Shown here in pieces: positions 43,604-52,122 of a stretch of DNA of 64,000 nucleotides. The stretch is from Pinibacter sp031553495. GTDB taxonomy: Bacteria > Bacteroidota > Bacteroidia > Chitinophagales > Chitinophagaceae. The notes beneath the pieces are model-generated. The model was not told where the DNA came from. It saw nothing but the letters and a program-made list of their open reading frames with translations, and ran no database searches. Each line of letters begins with the position of its first letter. Position 1 is the first letter of the stretch. A program made the translations under genes and the position numbers. The stretch lies in assembly GCA_031553495.1 (NCBI GenBank), contig JAVBLN010000021.1, forward strand, positions 1 through 64,000, written 5' to 3'.

Positions 43604-44425
43604 ATGACACGCGATCAACTGGTAGAACAAATTCAGGAGAAAAAATCATACTTGTGTGTGGGGTTAGATACGGATATTACTAAGATTCCGCATCATTTGC
43701 AATCCCGGCCTGAAGCGGTTTTTGAGTTCAATAAAGCAATTATAGATGCCACAAAAGACATTTGCGTTAGCTATAAAATCAATACCGCTTTTTATGAAGC
43801 CGCCGGCTTAAGAGGCTGGGAGGCTTTAGAAAAAACGGTTAATTATATTCCCGATAACATTTTTAAAATTGCAGATGCCAAACGTGGAGACATCGGCAAC
43901 ACTTCTACCCAGTATGCGAAGGCTTTTTTTGAAGCCATGCCTTTTGATGCTATAACAGTAGCGCCTTATATGGGTGAAGATAGCGTAGCTCCATTTTTGG
44001 AGTATGAGGGCAAATGGGCCATTGTACTTGGGTTAACATCAAATAAAGGCGCCTCTGATTTTGAATTGCAAAAAACCGGTGAGGTGTATTTGTATGAAAA
44101 AGTTTTGAATACAGTTTCAAAGTGGGGAACTCCTGACAATCTTATGTTTGTGATTGGCGCCACACAGCCAAACGAATTTATTAATATAAGAAAAATTACT
44201 CCTCGGCATTTTTATCTTGTTCCCGGTGTGGGTGCGCAAGGCGGCAGTTTAAAAGATATTTCTGAAAAGGCCATGAATGAAAATTGCGGCTTGTTGGTAA
44301 ATGTAAGCCGCGCCATAATTTATGCATCCAATAAAAATGATTTTGCTGACGCAGCCCGAAAAGTGGCTTTGGAATACCAGCAGGAAATGGCCGGATACCT
44401 GAAGAATTTGAGATTTGAGATTTGA
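43604..44425 (+). CDS. pyrF: orotidine-5'-phosphate decarboxylase
   Basis: Last step of UMP synthesis. From ATG 43604 a 273-residue protein of the larger type 2 OMP-decarboxylase group: N-terminal YLCVGLDTDITKIP, catalytic tetrad segment IADAKRGDIGNTS with D91-x-K93-x-x-D96, then VAPYMGEDS and VPGVGAQGGSLKDI (phosphate loop), NVSRAIIYAS. An in-frame codon upstream would add 36 residues overlapping the SDR gene, which is unlike the family. The 3' end (NLRFEI-stop) is formed by TTGAGAT words of the local simple repeats, so the last codons may have been replaced by repeat DNA. Confidence 0.95.
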   Translation: MTRDQLVEQIQEKKSYLCVGLDTDITKIPHHLQSRPEAVFEFNKAIIDATKDICVSYKINTAFYEAAGLRGWEALEKTVNYIPDNIFKIADAKRGDIGNTSTQYAKAFFEAMPFDAITVAPYMGEDSVAPFLEYEGKWAIVLGLTSNKGASDFELQKTGEVYLYEKVLNTVSKWGTPDNLMFVIGATQPNEFINIRKITPRHFYLVPGVGAQGGSLKDISEKAMNENCGLLVNVSRAIIYASNKNDFADAARKVALEYQQEMAGYLKNLRFEI

Positions 44426-44534
44426 AATTGTTTGGGTTATTCTATACTTTGTGTGTATTGAGCTGGTAGGCAGTGGGTGGTAGAGCAGCCAGAAAAATCA
44501 GGGCAGAAGGCAGTTTGAAAGATGGGAACAATAA

Positions 44535-44592
44535 CATTTTCAAATTTTCAAATTAGCACATTTCCAAATTCATTTCTACATTTTCACATTAA
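44535..44592 (-). repeat. family B repeat (reverse) upstream of the rluA-type gene
   Basis: The reverse complement of CATTTTCAAATTTTCAAATT..GCACATTT..CATTTTCACATTAA, i.e. the same words as 38042-38110 and 45679-45723 in opposite sense. Thus the pseudouridine synthase gene lies between inverted family B copies. Confidence 0.7.
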
Positions 44593-44617
44593 TAATATTT
44601 TTGAAAAAAATTGAATA

Positions 44618-45673
44618 ATGGCTATAGCAGGGGAGCAGGAAGATTTTTTGGCAAATGAGGAAACAAACGAAGAGCTGTACGAACGGTGTACTATAAAGGC
44701 CGACAAAGGCCAGGAGCCGTTTCGTATTGATAAGTTTCTGGTTGGACGCATTGAAAACGCCACACGCAATAAAGTGCAAAAAGCGATTGAGTCGGGGCTG
44801 GTACTGGTAAACAACAAACAGGTAAACCCCAACTATAAAGTGAAAGCTTTTGATGAAATTGTAGTGTATTCGCAAAGGGAAATTCACGGTGAAGAGATTG
44901 TTCCTGAAAATATTCCGCTGAATATTTTTTATGAAGATGATGATATCATAATCATCAACAAGCCGGCCGGACTTGTGGTTCACCCTGGTTCAGGAAACCA
45001 TAATGGCACGCTCATAAACGGAGTGGCTTATTACTTGCAACAACAAAATAAAAACATTACAGAAGACAATTTGCCTCGCTTTGGGCTTTTACACCGCATC
45101 GATAAAAATACCAGCGGACTAATGGTACTGGCAAAAACAGAACCTGCTGTCACATCATTGGCAAAACAGTTTTTTGATCATACTGTAAAGCGCCATTACA
45201 TCGCGCTTGTTTGGGGAGACCTTGTGGAAAACGAAGGAACTATTATAGCACACGTTGGCCGCCATCAGCGCTTTCGTAAACTATTTGCTGCATACCCTGA
45301 AGGCGAACACGGCAAAGATGCTATTACTCATTATAAAGTGCTGGAACGTTTCGGCTATGTAACATTAATTGAATGCAGGCTCGAAACCGGGCGAACCCAC
45401 CAGATTCGGGTTCATATGCAATACATTGGCCATCCGCTTTTTAATGACGAAATGTATGGTGGCGATAGAATAGTAAAGGGAACGGTGTTTAGCAAATACA
45501 AACAGTTTGTTGATAATTGTTTTGAAATATGTCCGCGTCACACATTGCACGCCAAAACACTTGGCTTCATTCATCCTACCACAAAGAAAGAAGTTTTCTT
45601 CAACAGTGAACTGGCAGATGAAATGCAGGCTGTAATTGAAAAATGGAGAAAGTATGTGAAAAGAAACGAGTGA
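44618..45673 (+). CDS. RluA-family 23S rRNA pseudouridine synthase
   Basis: A 351-residue pseudouridine synthase: an acidic N-terminal extension (1-30), an S4-type RNA-binding domain (FRIDKFLVGRIENATRNKVQ through about residue 90), then the catalytic domain with the conserved HRIDKNTSGLMVLAK (catalytic Asp D162), NKPAGLVVHPG, and RTHQIRVHMQYIGHPL. Together these indicate the RluC/RluD-like group; RluD (23S 1911/1915/1917) is the likely role, given S4 domain and length. lipB follows 205 bp downstream, across repeats. Confidence 0.9.
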   Translation: MAIAGEQEDFLANEETNEELYERCTIKADKGQEPFRIDKFLVGRIENATRNKVQKAIESGLVLVNNKQVNPNYKVKAFDEIVVYSQREIHGEEIVPENIPLNIFYEDDDIIIINKPAGLVVHPGSGNHNGTLINGVAYYLQQQNKNITEDNLPRFGLLHRIDKNTSGLMVLAKTEPAVTSLAKQFFDHTVKRHYIALVWGDLVENEGTIIAHVGRHQRFRKLFAAYPEGEHGKDAITHYKVLERFGYVTLIECRLETGRTHQIRVHMQYIGHPLFNDEMYGGDRIVKGTVFSKYKQFVDNCFEICPRHTLHAKTLGFIHPTTKKEVFFNSELADEMQAVIEKWRKYVKRNE

Positions 45674-45678
45674 GGACT

Positions 45679-45825
45679 GTGAAAATGAATTTGAAAATGT
45701 GCTAATTTGAAAATTTGAAAATGCTTTAGGCGAACTTTTCTTTTGTGTGTTGAATACGGTGTGTAATGGAGAAATGTGAGGAATATGAGGAAATGTGGAA
45801 ATGTGAAAATGAGAGAAGTATTTGA
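45679..45825 (+). repeat. family B repeat (forward) after the rluA-type gene
   Basis: Related over about 150 bp to 38042-38195, including GAATACGGTGTGTAATGG near the 3' end. Confidence 0.72.
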
Positions 45826-45832
45826 AGCAGCC

Positions 45833-45876
45833 ATTCAATAATTCAATAATTCAATAATTCAATAATTCAATAATTC
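45833..45876. repeat. 8-bp tandem repeat (ATTCAATA)n before lipB
   Basis: Five and a half copies of ATTCAATA end 2 bp before the lipB start, so they take the place of the ribosome-binding region. The same word occurs singly at 14247, 38205 and 55600. Confidence 0.85.
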
Positions 45877-45878
45877 GT

Positions 45879-46598
45879 ATGCAGGAAGTTTTTTTTAAAG
45901 ATCTTGGTGAAATGCCCTACCAACAAGCTTGGGATTTGCAGGAAAACCTGTTGCGGGAAAATGTGCGCATAAAACAGGAAGCGCATGGCGATAAGGAAAA
46001 ATTGGATGGAACCAAACATTACTTGTTTTTTGTAGAACACCCGCCAGTTTATACGCTGGGCAAAAGCGGCCGTGTTGAAAACGTATTGATAAATGAGGAT
46101 CAGCGGCAGCAAAAGGGAATTGAGTTCTTTCATACCAACCGTGGCGGGGATATTACTTTTCATGGTCCTCAGCAAATAGTAGGGTATCCAATACTGGATC
46201 TTGAAAAATTCTCAACAGACATCGGCAAATATCTTCGCAATCTCGAAGATGTTATTATTCTCACCCTTGCGGATTATGGTTTGAAAGGAGAACGATCGGC
46301 TGGCGAAACCGGTGTTTGGCTGGAACCTGATACGCCGGGCAAAGCAAGAAAAATTTGCGCTATGGGTGTGCGTTGCAGCCGCTGGATTACTATGCATGGT
46401 TTTGCTTTAAATGTGAATACAGATCTTTCCTATTTCAATTTTATTATTCCCTGTGGCATTCAAAACAAACAAGTTACTTCATTAGCAAAGGAGTTAGGGC
46501 ATCCTGTAAATTATAACGAAGCGAAGGAAAGAGTCAGGAAGAATTTTGAAAAGGTGTTTGAGGTAAATGTGGTTAATATGGAAATGAGAGAAATGTAA
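45879..46598 (+). CDS. lipB: octanoyltransferase (lipoate biosynthesis)
   Basis: Transfers octanoyl from acyl-carrier protein to lipoyl domains such as that of sucB in this window. A 239-residue LipB: HPPVYTLGKSG, NRGGDITFHGPQQIVGYPIL, KICAMGVRCSRW with lysine K158, MHGFALNVN and the nucleophile C192 in IIPCGI. The length is normal. An AT-rich tandem repeat directly precedes the ATG, so no Shine-Dalgarno is visible. LipA is not in the window. Confidence 0.95.
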   Translation: MQEVFFKDLGEMPYQQAWDLQENLLRENVRIKQEAHGDKEKLDGTKHYLFFVEHPPVYTLGKSGRVENVLINEDQRQQKGIEFFHTNRGGDITFHGPQQIVGYPILDLEKFSTDIGKYLRNLEDVIILTLADYGLKGERSAGETGVWLEPDTPGKARKICAMGVRCSRWITMHGFALNVNTDLSYFNFIIPCGIQNKQVTSLAKELGHPVNYNEAKERVRKNFEKVFEVNVVNMEMREM

Positions 46599-46661
46599 TG
46601 GATGCGGAGTGACTGAATGAAGCCCTTGTTAATAAGGCCATCATTTGGCACCTATTGTTAT

Positions 46662-46740
46662 TGCCGAATAGAATTACAACGGTACAAGTGTGCGACGCAA
46701 CGAATGTTTCATAGTAATTCAAATGTTTGGCTCATAATAA
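46662..46740 (-). repeat. family A repeat, copy 22 (reverse, C-type)
   Basis: Subfamily of copy 4. It ends TTTGGCTCATAATAAAAAAGG and lies close to copy 23, tail to tail. Confidence 0.82.
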
Positions 46741-46781
46741 AAAAGGTCTTTATACTTCGCACGGCATAAAAATGTGCAATG

Positions 46782-46859
46782 TTTTTTTGGATACCAACGT
46801 TGGTACTACTATTAAGCATTGTTGTGTCACTCACTTGTACTGTTGTAATTCTATTCGGC
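46782..46859 (+). repeat. family A repeat, copy 23 (forward, T-type)
   Basis: Preceded by ACTTCGCACGGCATAAAAATGTGCA, which is also found before copy 25 (54685-54712). So some copies carry a longer 5' extension. With copy 22 and a family B copy at 47022-47059 it fills the 461 bp gap. Confidence 0.87.
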
Positions 46860-47021
46860 AAAGCGAAACATTCATGCGCAAATTTATACTGCATATAGTA
46901 TAATAGGGTTTTCATTAATAAGTTGAAGCACATTTTGGGTATAATGGTCTTCTGAACATTTTATAAATTTTATTTCGCTCACTTACGGTTTTTTCAAAAT
47001 TTATAAAACAAACTCTTTCCA

Positions 47022-47059
47022 AAGCATTTTCAAATTCATTTCCCACATTTTCACATTAA
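47022..47059 (-). repeat. family B repeat (reverse, short)
   Basis: CATTTTCAAATTCATTTCCC..CATTTTCACATTAA, ending at the stop codon of the next gene. Confidence 0.65.
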
Positions 47060-47896
47060 CTAAAAATCCTTCGGTATATACAGTTTTTGTTTTTCTTTCA
47101 GCTCTCCGTTTTCGTAGAGTTCAAATTTGAACCAGCCGGAATGTATAAAGTTCGATTTATCCAACGTCAGCAGGCGTTGCTGAATGTGCTTTATTTCAAA
47201 AAGCAAGGTGCTGTCTTCTTCGAAAAATTTTATTGAGTATTTTTTATTTACCGCATCCGGCAATAAAATTTTTACGCGGCCTTCTTTTTCAGTGAATACA
47301 AACCTGGAAATGCGAAACCCGTTTCTGTCAAAAAACGGCCGGATCATAAGCGTGTCGGCACTTTCGAAAATGATAGTATCTCTTGTTCTGTAGTTAAGCG
47401 AATCTTTATAACGCCTGAATTGCCTTTCGGGCACTCTTGCAATTACGGTGTCCAGCTTTTTTATATAAATATATTTTTCCGGTCCGTAGCTGCGGGCGCC
47501 CGGTGTGGGACTATCCTTGTAATTTGACAGGTATTTTTTGTCATCATCCATGAAGCTATTGTCTAATACCGGTTTTTGCGGTTTGCTGAATATATACTTT
47601 CCGCTATCCAATAATATGAAAATGCGGTAATACATACTGTCATATGGCGCCTGCAGATCCACAAAACCATTTTGAGGAGTGGTGGGATCGGGCATAGTTA
47701 TAATAGTCTGAAACTGTTTTTTATTTTCATAGGCACGCTGAATGCTAAGCTGCCTTATGTTTTCATTGTATGGATTGACCCAGCTTACAATGACCCGGCC
47801 CCGCATTTTTTTTAGTGTGAATGATGGTAAGGTATCCTGGCTAAGTGTTACAGCGGATATTGATAAAGAAAAAACAAATAGTATGAATGTACGCAT
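47060..47896 (-). CDS. hypothetical secreted protein with fibronectin-III-like segment
   Basis: A 278-residue exported protein: signal MRTFILFVFSLSISAVTLSQ, then LPSFTLKKMRGRVIVSWVNPYNENIRQL-type sequence (about 25-50) that resembles a fibronectin type III strand pattern, and YDSMYYRIFILLDSGKYIFS, typical for the following strand pair. A basic middle (KYIYIKKLDTVIARVPERQF) and a C-terminal beta region with LFEIKHIQQRLLTLDKSNF follow. No catalytic motif is seen. It may be a periplasmic or gliding/secretion-linked envelope protein; this is only inferred from the signal and composition. Confidence 0.7.
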   Translation of the reverse strand: MRTFILFVFSLSISAVTLSQDTLPSFTLKKMRGRVIVSWVNPYNENIRQLSIQRAYENKKQFQTIITMPDPTTPQNGFVDLQAPYDSMYYRIFILLDSGKYIFSKPQKPVLDNSFMDDDKKYLSNYKDSPTPGARSYGPEKYIYIKKLDTVIARVPERQFRRYKDSLNYRTRDTIIFESADTLMIRPFFDRNGFRISRFVFTEKEGRVKILLPDAVNKKYSIKFFEEDSTLLFEIKHIQQRLLTLDKSNFIHSGWFKFELYENGELKEKQKLYIPKDF

Positions 47897-48019
47897 GAAT
47901 TAAGATCAATCGGTTTTAAAATCAGGCAAATATAATTGACATGGTTGTAAGAATCAGGTTAAATCCTGTAGCTTGAGAAATATTTATATAAAGGTTATTA
48001 TTGTTCTGCAAAATTCAGC

Positions 48020-48931
48020 TTAAAAGATCAGGCTGCCATCTGTTATTGACCGGTTGCCCTGTAATCCGCCACAATGTATTACAAGCACCTGGGCGTTTTG
48101 CGGAAAATACTTCCTGTTAATAAGATCATTTACTGCATAAACCAATTTGCCGGAATAAACGAAATCCGTGGCTATACCGGTAGCAACGAAAAAATGATTC
48201 ATAAATTTTAGAAGATCATCATTCTTTTTTGCATAACCGCCAAAATGGTAATCGAAATTTAACTCAAACGCTGCGTGATGCAGAGGCAAAAATGAATTGA
48301 TAAGAGGCGTAAGCCTGTCATCACCCTTAAGCGTGCTGATACCTGTTATATGTTGATGTGGTAATGCGCCCAACACAATGCCGGCCATCATGGTACCGGT
48401 TCCTACAGAGCAAACTATATGCGAATAGCGAGAGAGATCCGGCGCCAGCAGCAAAATATCCTTTGCTCCTTTTACACCCAATTCGCCCAAGCCGCCTTCA
48501 TTGATTATGAGGTTTTCATCATGCATCAAATCCAGTTTATCCAGAAGCGTATTTTTTTTATTATACTCCTGCCGGGTGGTAAAAATTAATTGCATGCCAT
48601 AATCGCAGGCATCTTGTAAAGTAGGCGAATAGCTTGCGGGTTCCTCGCCGCGAACTATGCCGGTTGCCTGAATATTCATTAATTGTGCCGCGCAGGCGGT
48701 GGCTACAAGATGATTGGAATAAGCACCGCCAAATGTTATAATGCGTTTTTTACCTTCGGTATTTTGTAAAAAATATTTCAGTTTAAACCACTTGTTTCCT
48801 GAAATAACCGGATGAACTTTGTCGAGCCTTAACATATCTATACCTGCAACGGCATTCGGTTCAAAAGCTGCTGAAATGTTGTCTGTTGTGACGTTCTCAT
48901 ATTGAATAAATTGTTCTAAACCCACTTGCAT
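48020..48931 (-). CDS. ACC deaminase / D-cysteine desulfhydrase-family PLP enzyme
   Basis: A 303-residue fold-type II PLP enzyme: PLP lysine K50 in ISGNKWFKLKYFL, ITFGGAYSNHLVATA, and the glycine-rich phosphate cup CSVGTGTMMAGIV. This group contains 1-aminocyclopropane-1-carboxylate deaminases and D-cysteine desulfhydrases; the residues that separate them cannot be decided here, so it is named by family. It is shorter than the 338 residues of true ACC deaminases, which favours a D-amino-acid role. It shares a 55 bp divergent region with the nucleotidyltransferase gene. Confidence 0.82.
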   Translation of the reverse strand: MQVGLEQFIQYENVTTDNISAAFEPNAVAGIDMLRLDKVHPVISGNKWFKLKYFLQNTEGKKRIITFGGAYSNHLVATACAAQLMNIQATGIVRGEEPASYSPTLQDACDYGMQLIFTTRQEYNKKNTLLDKLDLMHDENLIINEGGLGELGVKGAKDILLLAPDLSRYSHIVCSVGTGTMMAGIVLGALPHQHITGISTLKGDDRLTPLINSFLPLHHAAFELNFDYHFGGYAKKNDDLLKFMNHFFVATGIATDFVYSGKLVYAVNDLINRKYFPQNAQVLVIHCGGLQGNRSITDGSLIF

Positions 48932-48986
48932 TGATTTATCATTAAAACTATAATATTATCTTAGTGGCCGAAACAAAAATAAGAGT

Positions 48987-49889
48987 ATGCAACCAACTTT
49001 GTTAATTCTTGCAGCCGGTATGGCTTCAAGATATGGAAGTATGAAGCAAATTCAGCCTTTCGGACCGGCTGGAGAAACTATTATGGATTATTCTATTTAT
49101 GATGCGATTCGTGCAGGTTTCAAGAAAGTTGTTTTTATTATCAGGAAAGATTTCGCAGATGATTTCAAAGCCATTTTTGAACCCAAATTGAAAGGTAAAA
49201 TTGAGGTGGATTATGTTTACCAGGAACTAAACGCTTTTACCGATGGTTATACCATACCGGAAGAACGTAAAAAACCCTGGGGCACAGCGCATGCTATTTT
49301 ATGTTCTATTGATGCGGTAAAGGAACCGTTTGCCGTAATTAATGCAGATGATTTTTATGGGAAAGACGCTTATGCAAAAGCATATGATTTCCTTACCACG
49401 CAATGCTCAGATAAAAGATATGCTGTGGTAGCTTATGAACTTGCCAACACCTTAAGCGAAAATGGAAGTGTAAGCCGTGGCGTTATTCAGGTTAATGATA
49501 AAAGCGAAATGGGCGGCATTACAGAAAGAACTAAAATTTTCAGGGAAAACGGCAGTATTGTATTTGAAGAAGATAATGGCACAAAAGAATCTCTTGCAGA
49601 AAACACAAAAGTGAGTATGAACTTTTTTTGCTTTGCACCAAATTTTATCGCACTTTGCAAAAGCAAATTCGATCAGTTTCTCAAAGAAAATATTACAAAT
49701 CCGAAGTCGGAATTTCTAATGCCCTCTATGGCCGATGCGTTCATCACAGAAGGAATTGGTGTAATGGATGTGATCACCACCTCCGCAAAATGGTTTGGAG
49801 TAACATATAAAGAAGATGCGCCAACAGTTCAGGCCAATATCAATCAGCTCGTTGCTGCCGGCGAATATCCCGCAAGTTTGTGGAAGTAA
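48987..49889 (+). CDS. sugar-phosphate nucleotidyltransferase-like protein
   Basis: A 300-residue Rossmann-type NTP_transferase: LILAAGMASRYGSMKQIQPF is the G-x-G-x-R nucleotide loop, PWGTAHAILCSIDAV and FAVINADDFYG hold the metal-binding Asp. It probably activates a sugar 1-phosphate or another small alcohol phosphate. It lacks the C-terminal beta-helix of GlmU/RmlA-type enzymes. A promoter-like TATCTTAG (one mismatch) lies 22 bp upstream at 48957-48964. It is monocistronic and ends before a strong terminator. Confidence 0.82.
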   Translation: MQPTLLILAAGMASRYGSMKQIQPFGPAGETIMDYSIYDAIRAGFKKVVFIIRKDFADDFKAIFEPKLKGKIEVDYVYQELNAFTDGYTIPEERKKPWGTAHAILCSIDAVKEPFAVINADDFYGKDAYAKAYDFLTTQCSDKRYAVVAYELANTLSENGSVSRGVIQVNDKSEMGGITERTKIFRENGSIVFEEDNGTKESLAENTKVSMNFFCFAPNFIALCKSKFDQFLKENITNPKSEFLMPSMADAFITEGIGVMDVITTSAKWFGVTYKEDAPTVQANINQLVAAGEYPASLWK

Positions 49890-49946
49890 GGTAAGTCGGC
49901 AGTAATCGTTAAAAAGCCATCAAAATATAAAACAAGTGTTTATAAT

Positions 49947-49984
49947 ACGGTGTATGAAATGCTGCATTCCATACACCGTTTTTA
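49947..49984 (+). terminator. terminator after the nucleotidyltransferase gene
   Basis: Stem ACGGTGTATG / CATACACCGT with inner AATG/CATT pairing, then TTTTT. Confidence 0.82.
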
Positions 49985-50056
49985 TGTACACAACTTGTAT
50001 GAATGTTTGGGTTAACAAAAAATGTAAACAATTTTATGCTGCGTGATGTGTAATAA

Positions 50057-50098
50057 AAAAAGCTCTCCAAAAGTAGGAGAGCCTTATTTTATTTTTTG
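50057..50098. terminator. bidirectional terminator
   Basis: GCTCTCC (50062-50068) / GGAGAGC (50076-50082) with T-runs on both strands, so it serves the convergent nucleotidyltransferase and sigma-protease units. Confidence 0.8.
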
Positions 50099-50121
50099 GT
50101 TTGAAATTAAAGTAGATGATT

Positions 50122-51216
50122 TTAATAACTCATTACATTAAAAACATAATCTTCAATTTTCTTAACTTGTTGCTTGCGATCAAGGTTTTTGATACTTGAT
50201 GTATAATTAAGTTTGATATTAGTGTTATCTGTTTTTTTAATTTCATCCAGCAATTCCAAAATGTTTTTTGATTTACTGCTGAATACTACACCTTCTGCAG
50301 TAGTTTGTTTACCACTTAAAATACCAATTACTTCACCGGCTTCATTAAATATAGGTCCACCTGAGTTTCCGGGATTTGCGGAAATTGCAATTTGATAAGC
50401 TGTAGTATCACCGTTATAACCGCTTTTTGAGCTCAGGTAACCCTGATTGTATACAATTTCTGTTTTAGGAAAACCAAGTGTGAAAATAGGCTCGCCAAGG
50501 TCGGAGGCGCCTTTGTGAATGCCGTAAGGTAATGTTTTAAATGCAGGGAACCGTGGGTCTATAATTTTTAAAATAGCAATATCCGTATTGTCGTCAGTTT
50601 TTATAATTGCCGCTTTGTAATAGTTATCCTTGTTCACTACATATACCGAGTCGGATTTGGCTACCACGTGGGCACTCGTTACAATATATCTGCCATCAAT
50701 TATAAAGCCGGTTCCACCAAATTTACCTGGCAATACAGGCTTTGCCGGAGGCGTGGCATTATTTTTAAAATTGTTGATTTCGTTTTGGGTCTGTTTTTGG
50801 GAAATCTTTACGGAGTATAGTTCCTTTTTAAGTTGTTCTATCTCACTTACAGTTCTCTTAGGGGTGAAATACGCCACAATACCACTGATGGACAGGGCGA
50901 TGACACCGGCTATACATGCCGCGGCTGTTAATACTTTTCTATATTTCTTAAAGAAATCGACAATCCTGGCTTTGGGTTGTATATTTTTAATATCACCTGT
51001 TTGCAATAATTCTTCATGAATATTTTGCAGGGTGTGCTTAAAGTTTTTATGATCGCCCAATTCATGAAGCTGGCGCAAAAATACAGAGTGTTGCACCACC
51101 ATCTGGTCAATTTCAGGGTTGTTCTTACGAAGCTGTTCAAAGTGCATTTTTTCTTCAGGAGTCATTTCTCCTGTAATATATCTTTCAACAGCGTCAAGTA
51201 ATTGCGTCTCTTCCAT
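50122..51216 (-). CDS. membrane-anchored trypsin-like protease with anti-sigma-like N-terminus
   Basis: A 364-residue protein. Residues 1-80 (VERYITGEMTPEEKMHFEQL..NPEIDQMV) resemble the cytosolic sigma-binding end of FecR/zinc-free anti-sigma factors. One TM segment is at about 95-117, then a Lys/Glu coiled-coil (122-155) and a trypsin-like domain with the triad H183 (TSAHVV), D212 (NTDIAILKI) and S285 (NPGNSGGPI). The orientation implied is cytosolic N-terminus and periplasmic protease, as in DegS-type sensors but without a PDZ domain. It overlaps nothing, but starts 2 bp after the sigma-factor stop codon. So sensing, anchoring and proteolysis may be joined in one chain. Confidence 0.85.
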   Translation of the reverse strand: MEETQLLDAVERYITGEMTPEEKMHFEQLRKNNPEIDQMVVQHSVFLRQLHELGDHKNFKHTLQNIHEELLQTGDIKNIQPKARIVDFFKKYRKVLTAAACIAGVIALSISGIVAYFTPKRTVSEIEQLKKELYSVKISQKQTQNEINNFKNNATPPAKPVLPGKFGGTGFIIDGRYIVTSAHVVAKSDSVYVVNKDNYYKAAIIKTDDNTDIAILKIIDPRFPAFKTLPYGIHKGASDLGEPIFTLGFPKTEIVYNQGYLSSKSGYNGDTTAYQIAISANPGNSGGPIFNEAGEVIGILSGKQTTAEGVVFSSKSKNILELLDEIKKTDNTNIKLNYTSSIKNLDRKQQVKKIEDYVFNVMSY

Positions 51217-51218
51217 TT

Positions 51219-51797
51219 CTAATCCTCGTTTTTATATTGAGCAAAAAATATTTTTTTTAAACGCATCAGGCATTTATACTTTTGATTTTTTGCATTATTT
51301 GCATTTGTGTATCCAAAATTTTCTGCTATTTCTTCCATATTTCTTTTTTGCAGATAATAGGCTTCAAGCAGGCTTTTGCAAGGTTCTCCAAGGTTGAGCA
51401 ATGCTTTTTCCATTAAATGGAGATTCATTGTTGTTTGCTCATGTTTCTCCAATTCATCTTCTATTGGTACTGTTTCAGCTATGTGACTGATCTGGTCGCT
51501 GAACTTTTGTTGTGATTGAAGCTTTTTTAGCCAAAGTCGTCTTGCTACAGAATATAGGTACGTTTTAATTTGGCAGCTAAGCTCGAAATCACCGGTTTTT
51601 GCCTTTTCGTATAGAACGATCATAGCTTCCTGGAAAAGATCTCTTGCGTCATCAACCGAGCCATTATTATTCACTATAAACGATTGAATTGTATTATAAT
51701 TCTGTTTATAGATCGTTTCTATGGCCTTTTTATCATCGTGAGCCAATCCTTCAAGCAATAATTTTTCGTTTGAATCTGTTATCACCGATATATTCAA
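51219..51797 (-). CDS. ECF-type RNA polymerase sigma factor
   Basis: A 192-residue sigma-70 family protein: region 2 (IETIYKQNYNTIQSFIVNNN, then DDARDLFQEAMIVLYEKAKT, with the DARDLFQE -10-binding helix) and region 4 (LGEPCKSLLEAYYLQKRNME then EIAENFGYTNANNAKNQKYK, a helix-turn-helix). This is the two-domain ECF layout. Cotranscribed with the membrane protease gene 2 bp downstream, which is probably its regulator. The divergent lipoprotein gene 132 bp away is a candidate target, because sigma operons often control neighbours. Confidence 0.9.
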   Translation of the reverse strand: MNISVITDSNEKLLLEGLAHDDKKAIETIYKQNYNTIQSFIVNNNGSVDDARDLFQEAMIVLYEKAKTGDFELSCQIKTYLYSVARRLWLKKLQSQQKFSDQISHIAETVPIEDELEKHEQTTMNLHLMEKALLNLGEPCKSLLEAYYLQKRNMEEIAENFGYTNANNAKNQKYKCLMRLKKIFFAQYKNED

Positions 51798-51928
51798 TTT
51801 TTAATACTCAAATTAACAAATAGTCACCCATAAAAAGCCATTAAAAAATAATTTTTCAAAATGTGGGTTACCTTTTTTCAATTTCAGTATAAATCATCAA
51901 ATCATTCATTAACAAACAAAGGAAACTC

Positions 51929-52117
51929 ATGAAAAAATTATTAGTAGTTTTAGCTATTGGTGCTTTCGCAGCTTGTAACAACTCTGCTTCTACAGAAAAC
52001 AAATCTGGTGATTCTGCAACAAACGTTACTGTAGACACTACAACTGTTAAACCTGATACAACTTTGACTAGTGTTGACACTACTCAAGCTAAGACTGACA
52101 CTACCGTGAAAAAATAG
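51929..52117 (+). CDS. small Asp-Thr-Thr-repeat lipoprotein
   Basis: A 62-residue lipoprotein: lipobox AFAAC (Cys16), Ser/Asn linker, then DTTTVKPDTTLTSVDTTQAK-type repeats, in which D-T-T recurs four times, ending TVKK. A good AAAGGAAAC ribosome site precedes the ATG, which is stronger than elsewhere in the window and suggests high expression. The 3' UTR carries the MASNR module with two terminators. It is divergent from the sigma/protease operon. Such short Thr/Asp-rich lipoproteins are common and uncharacterised in Bacteroidetes. Confidence 0.8.
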   Translation: MKKLLVVLAIGAFAACNNSASTENKSGDSATNVTVDTTTVKPDTTLTSVDTTQAKTDTTVKK

Positions 52118-52122
52118 TATCT

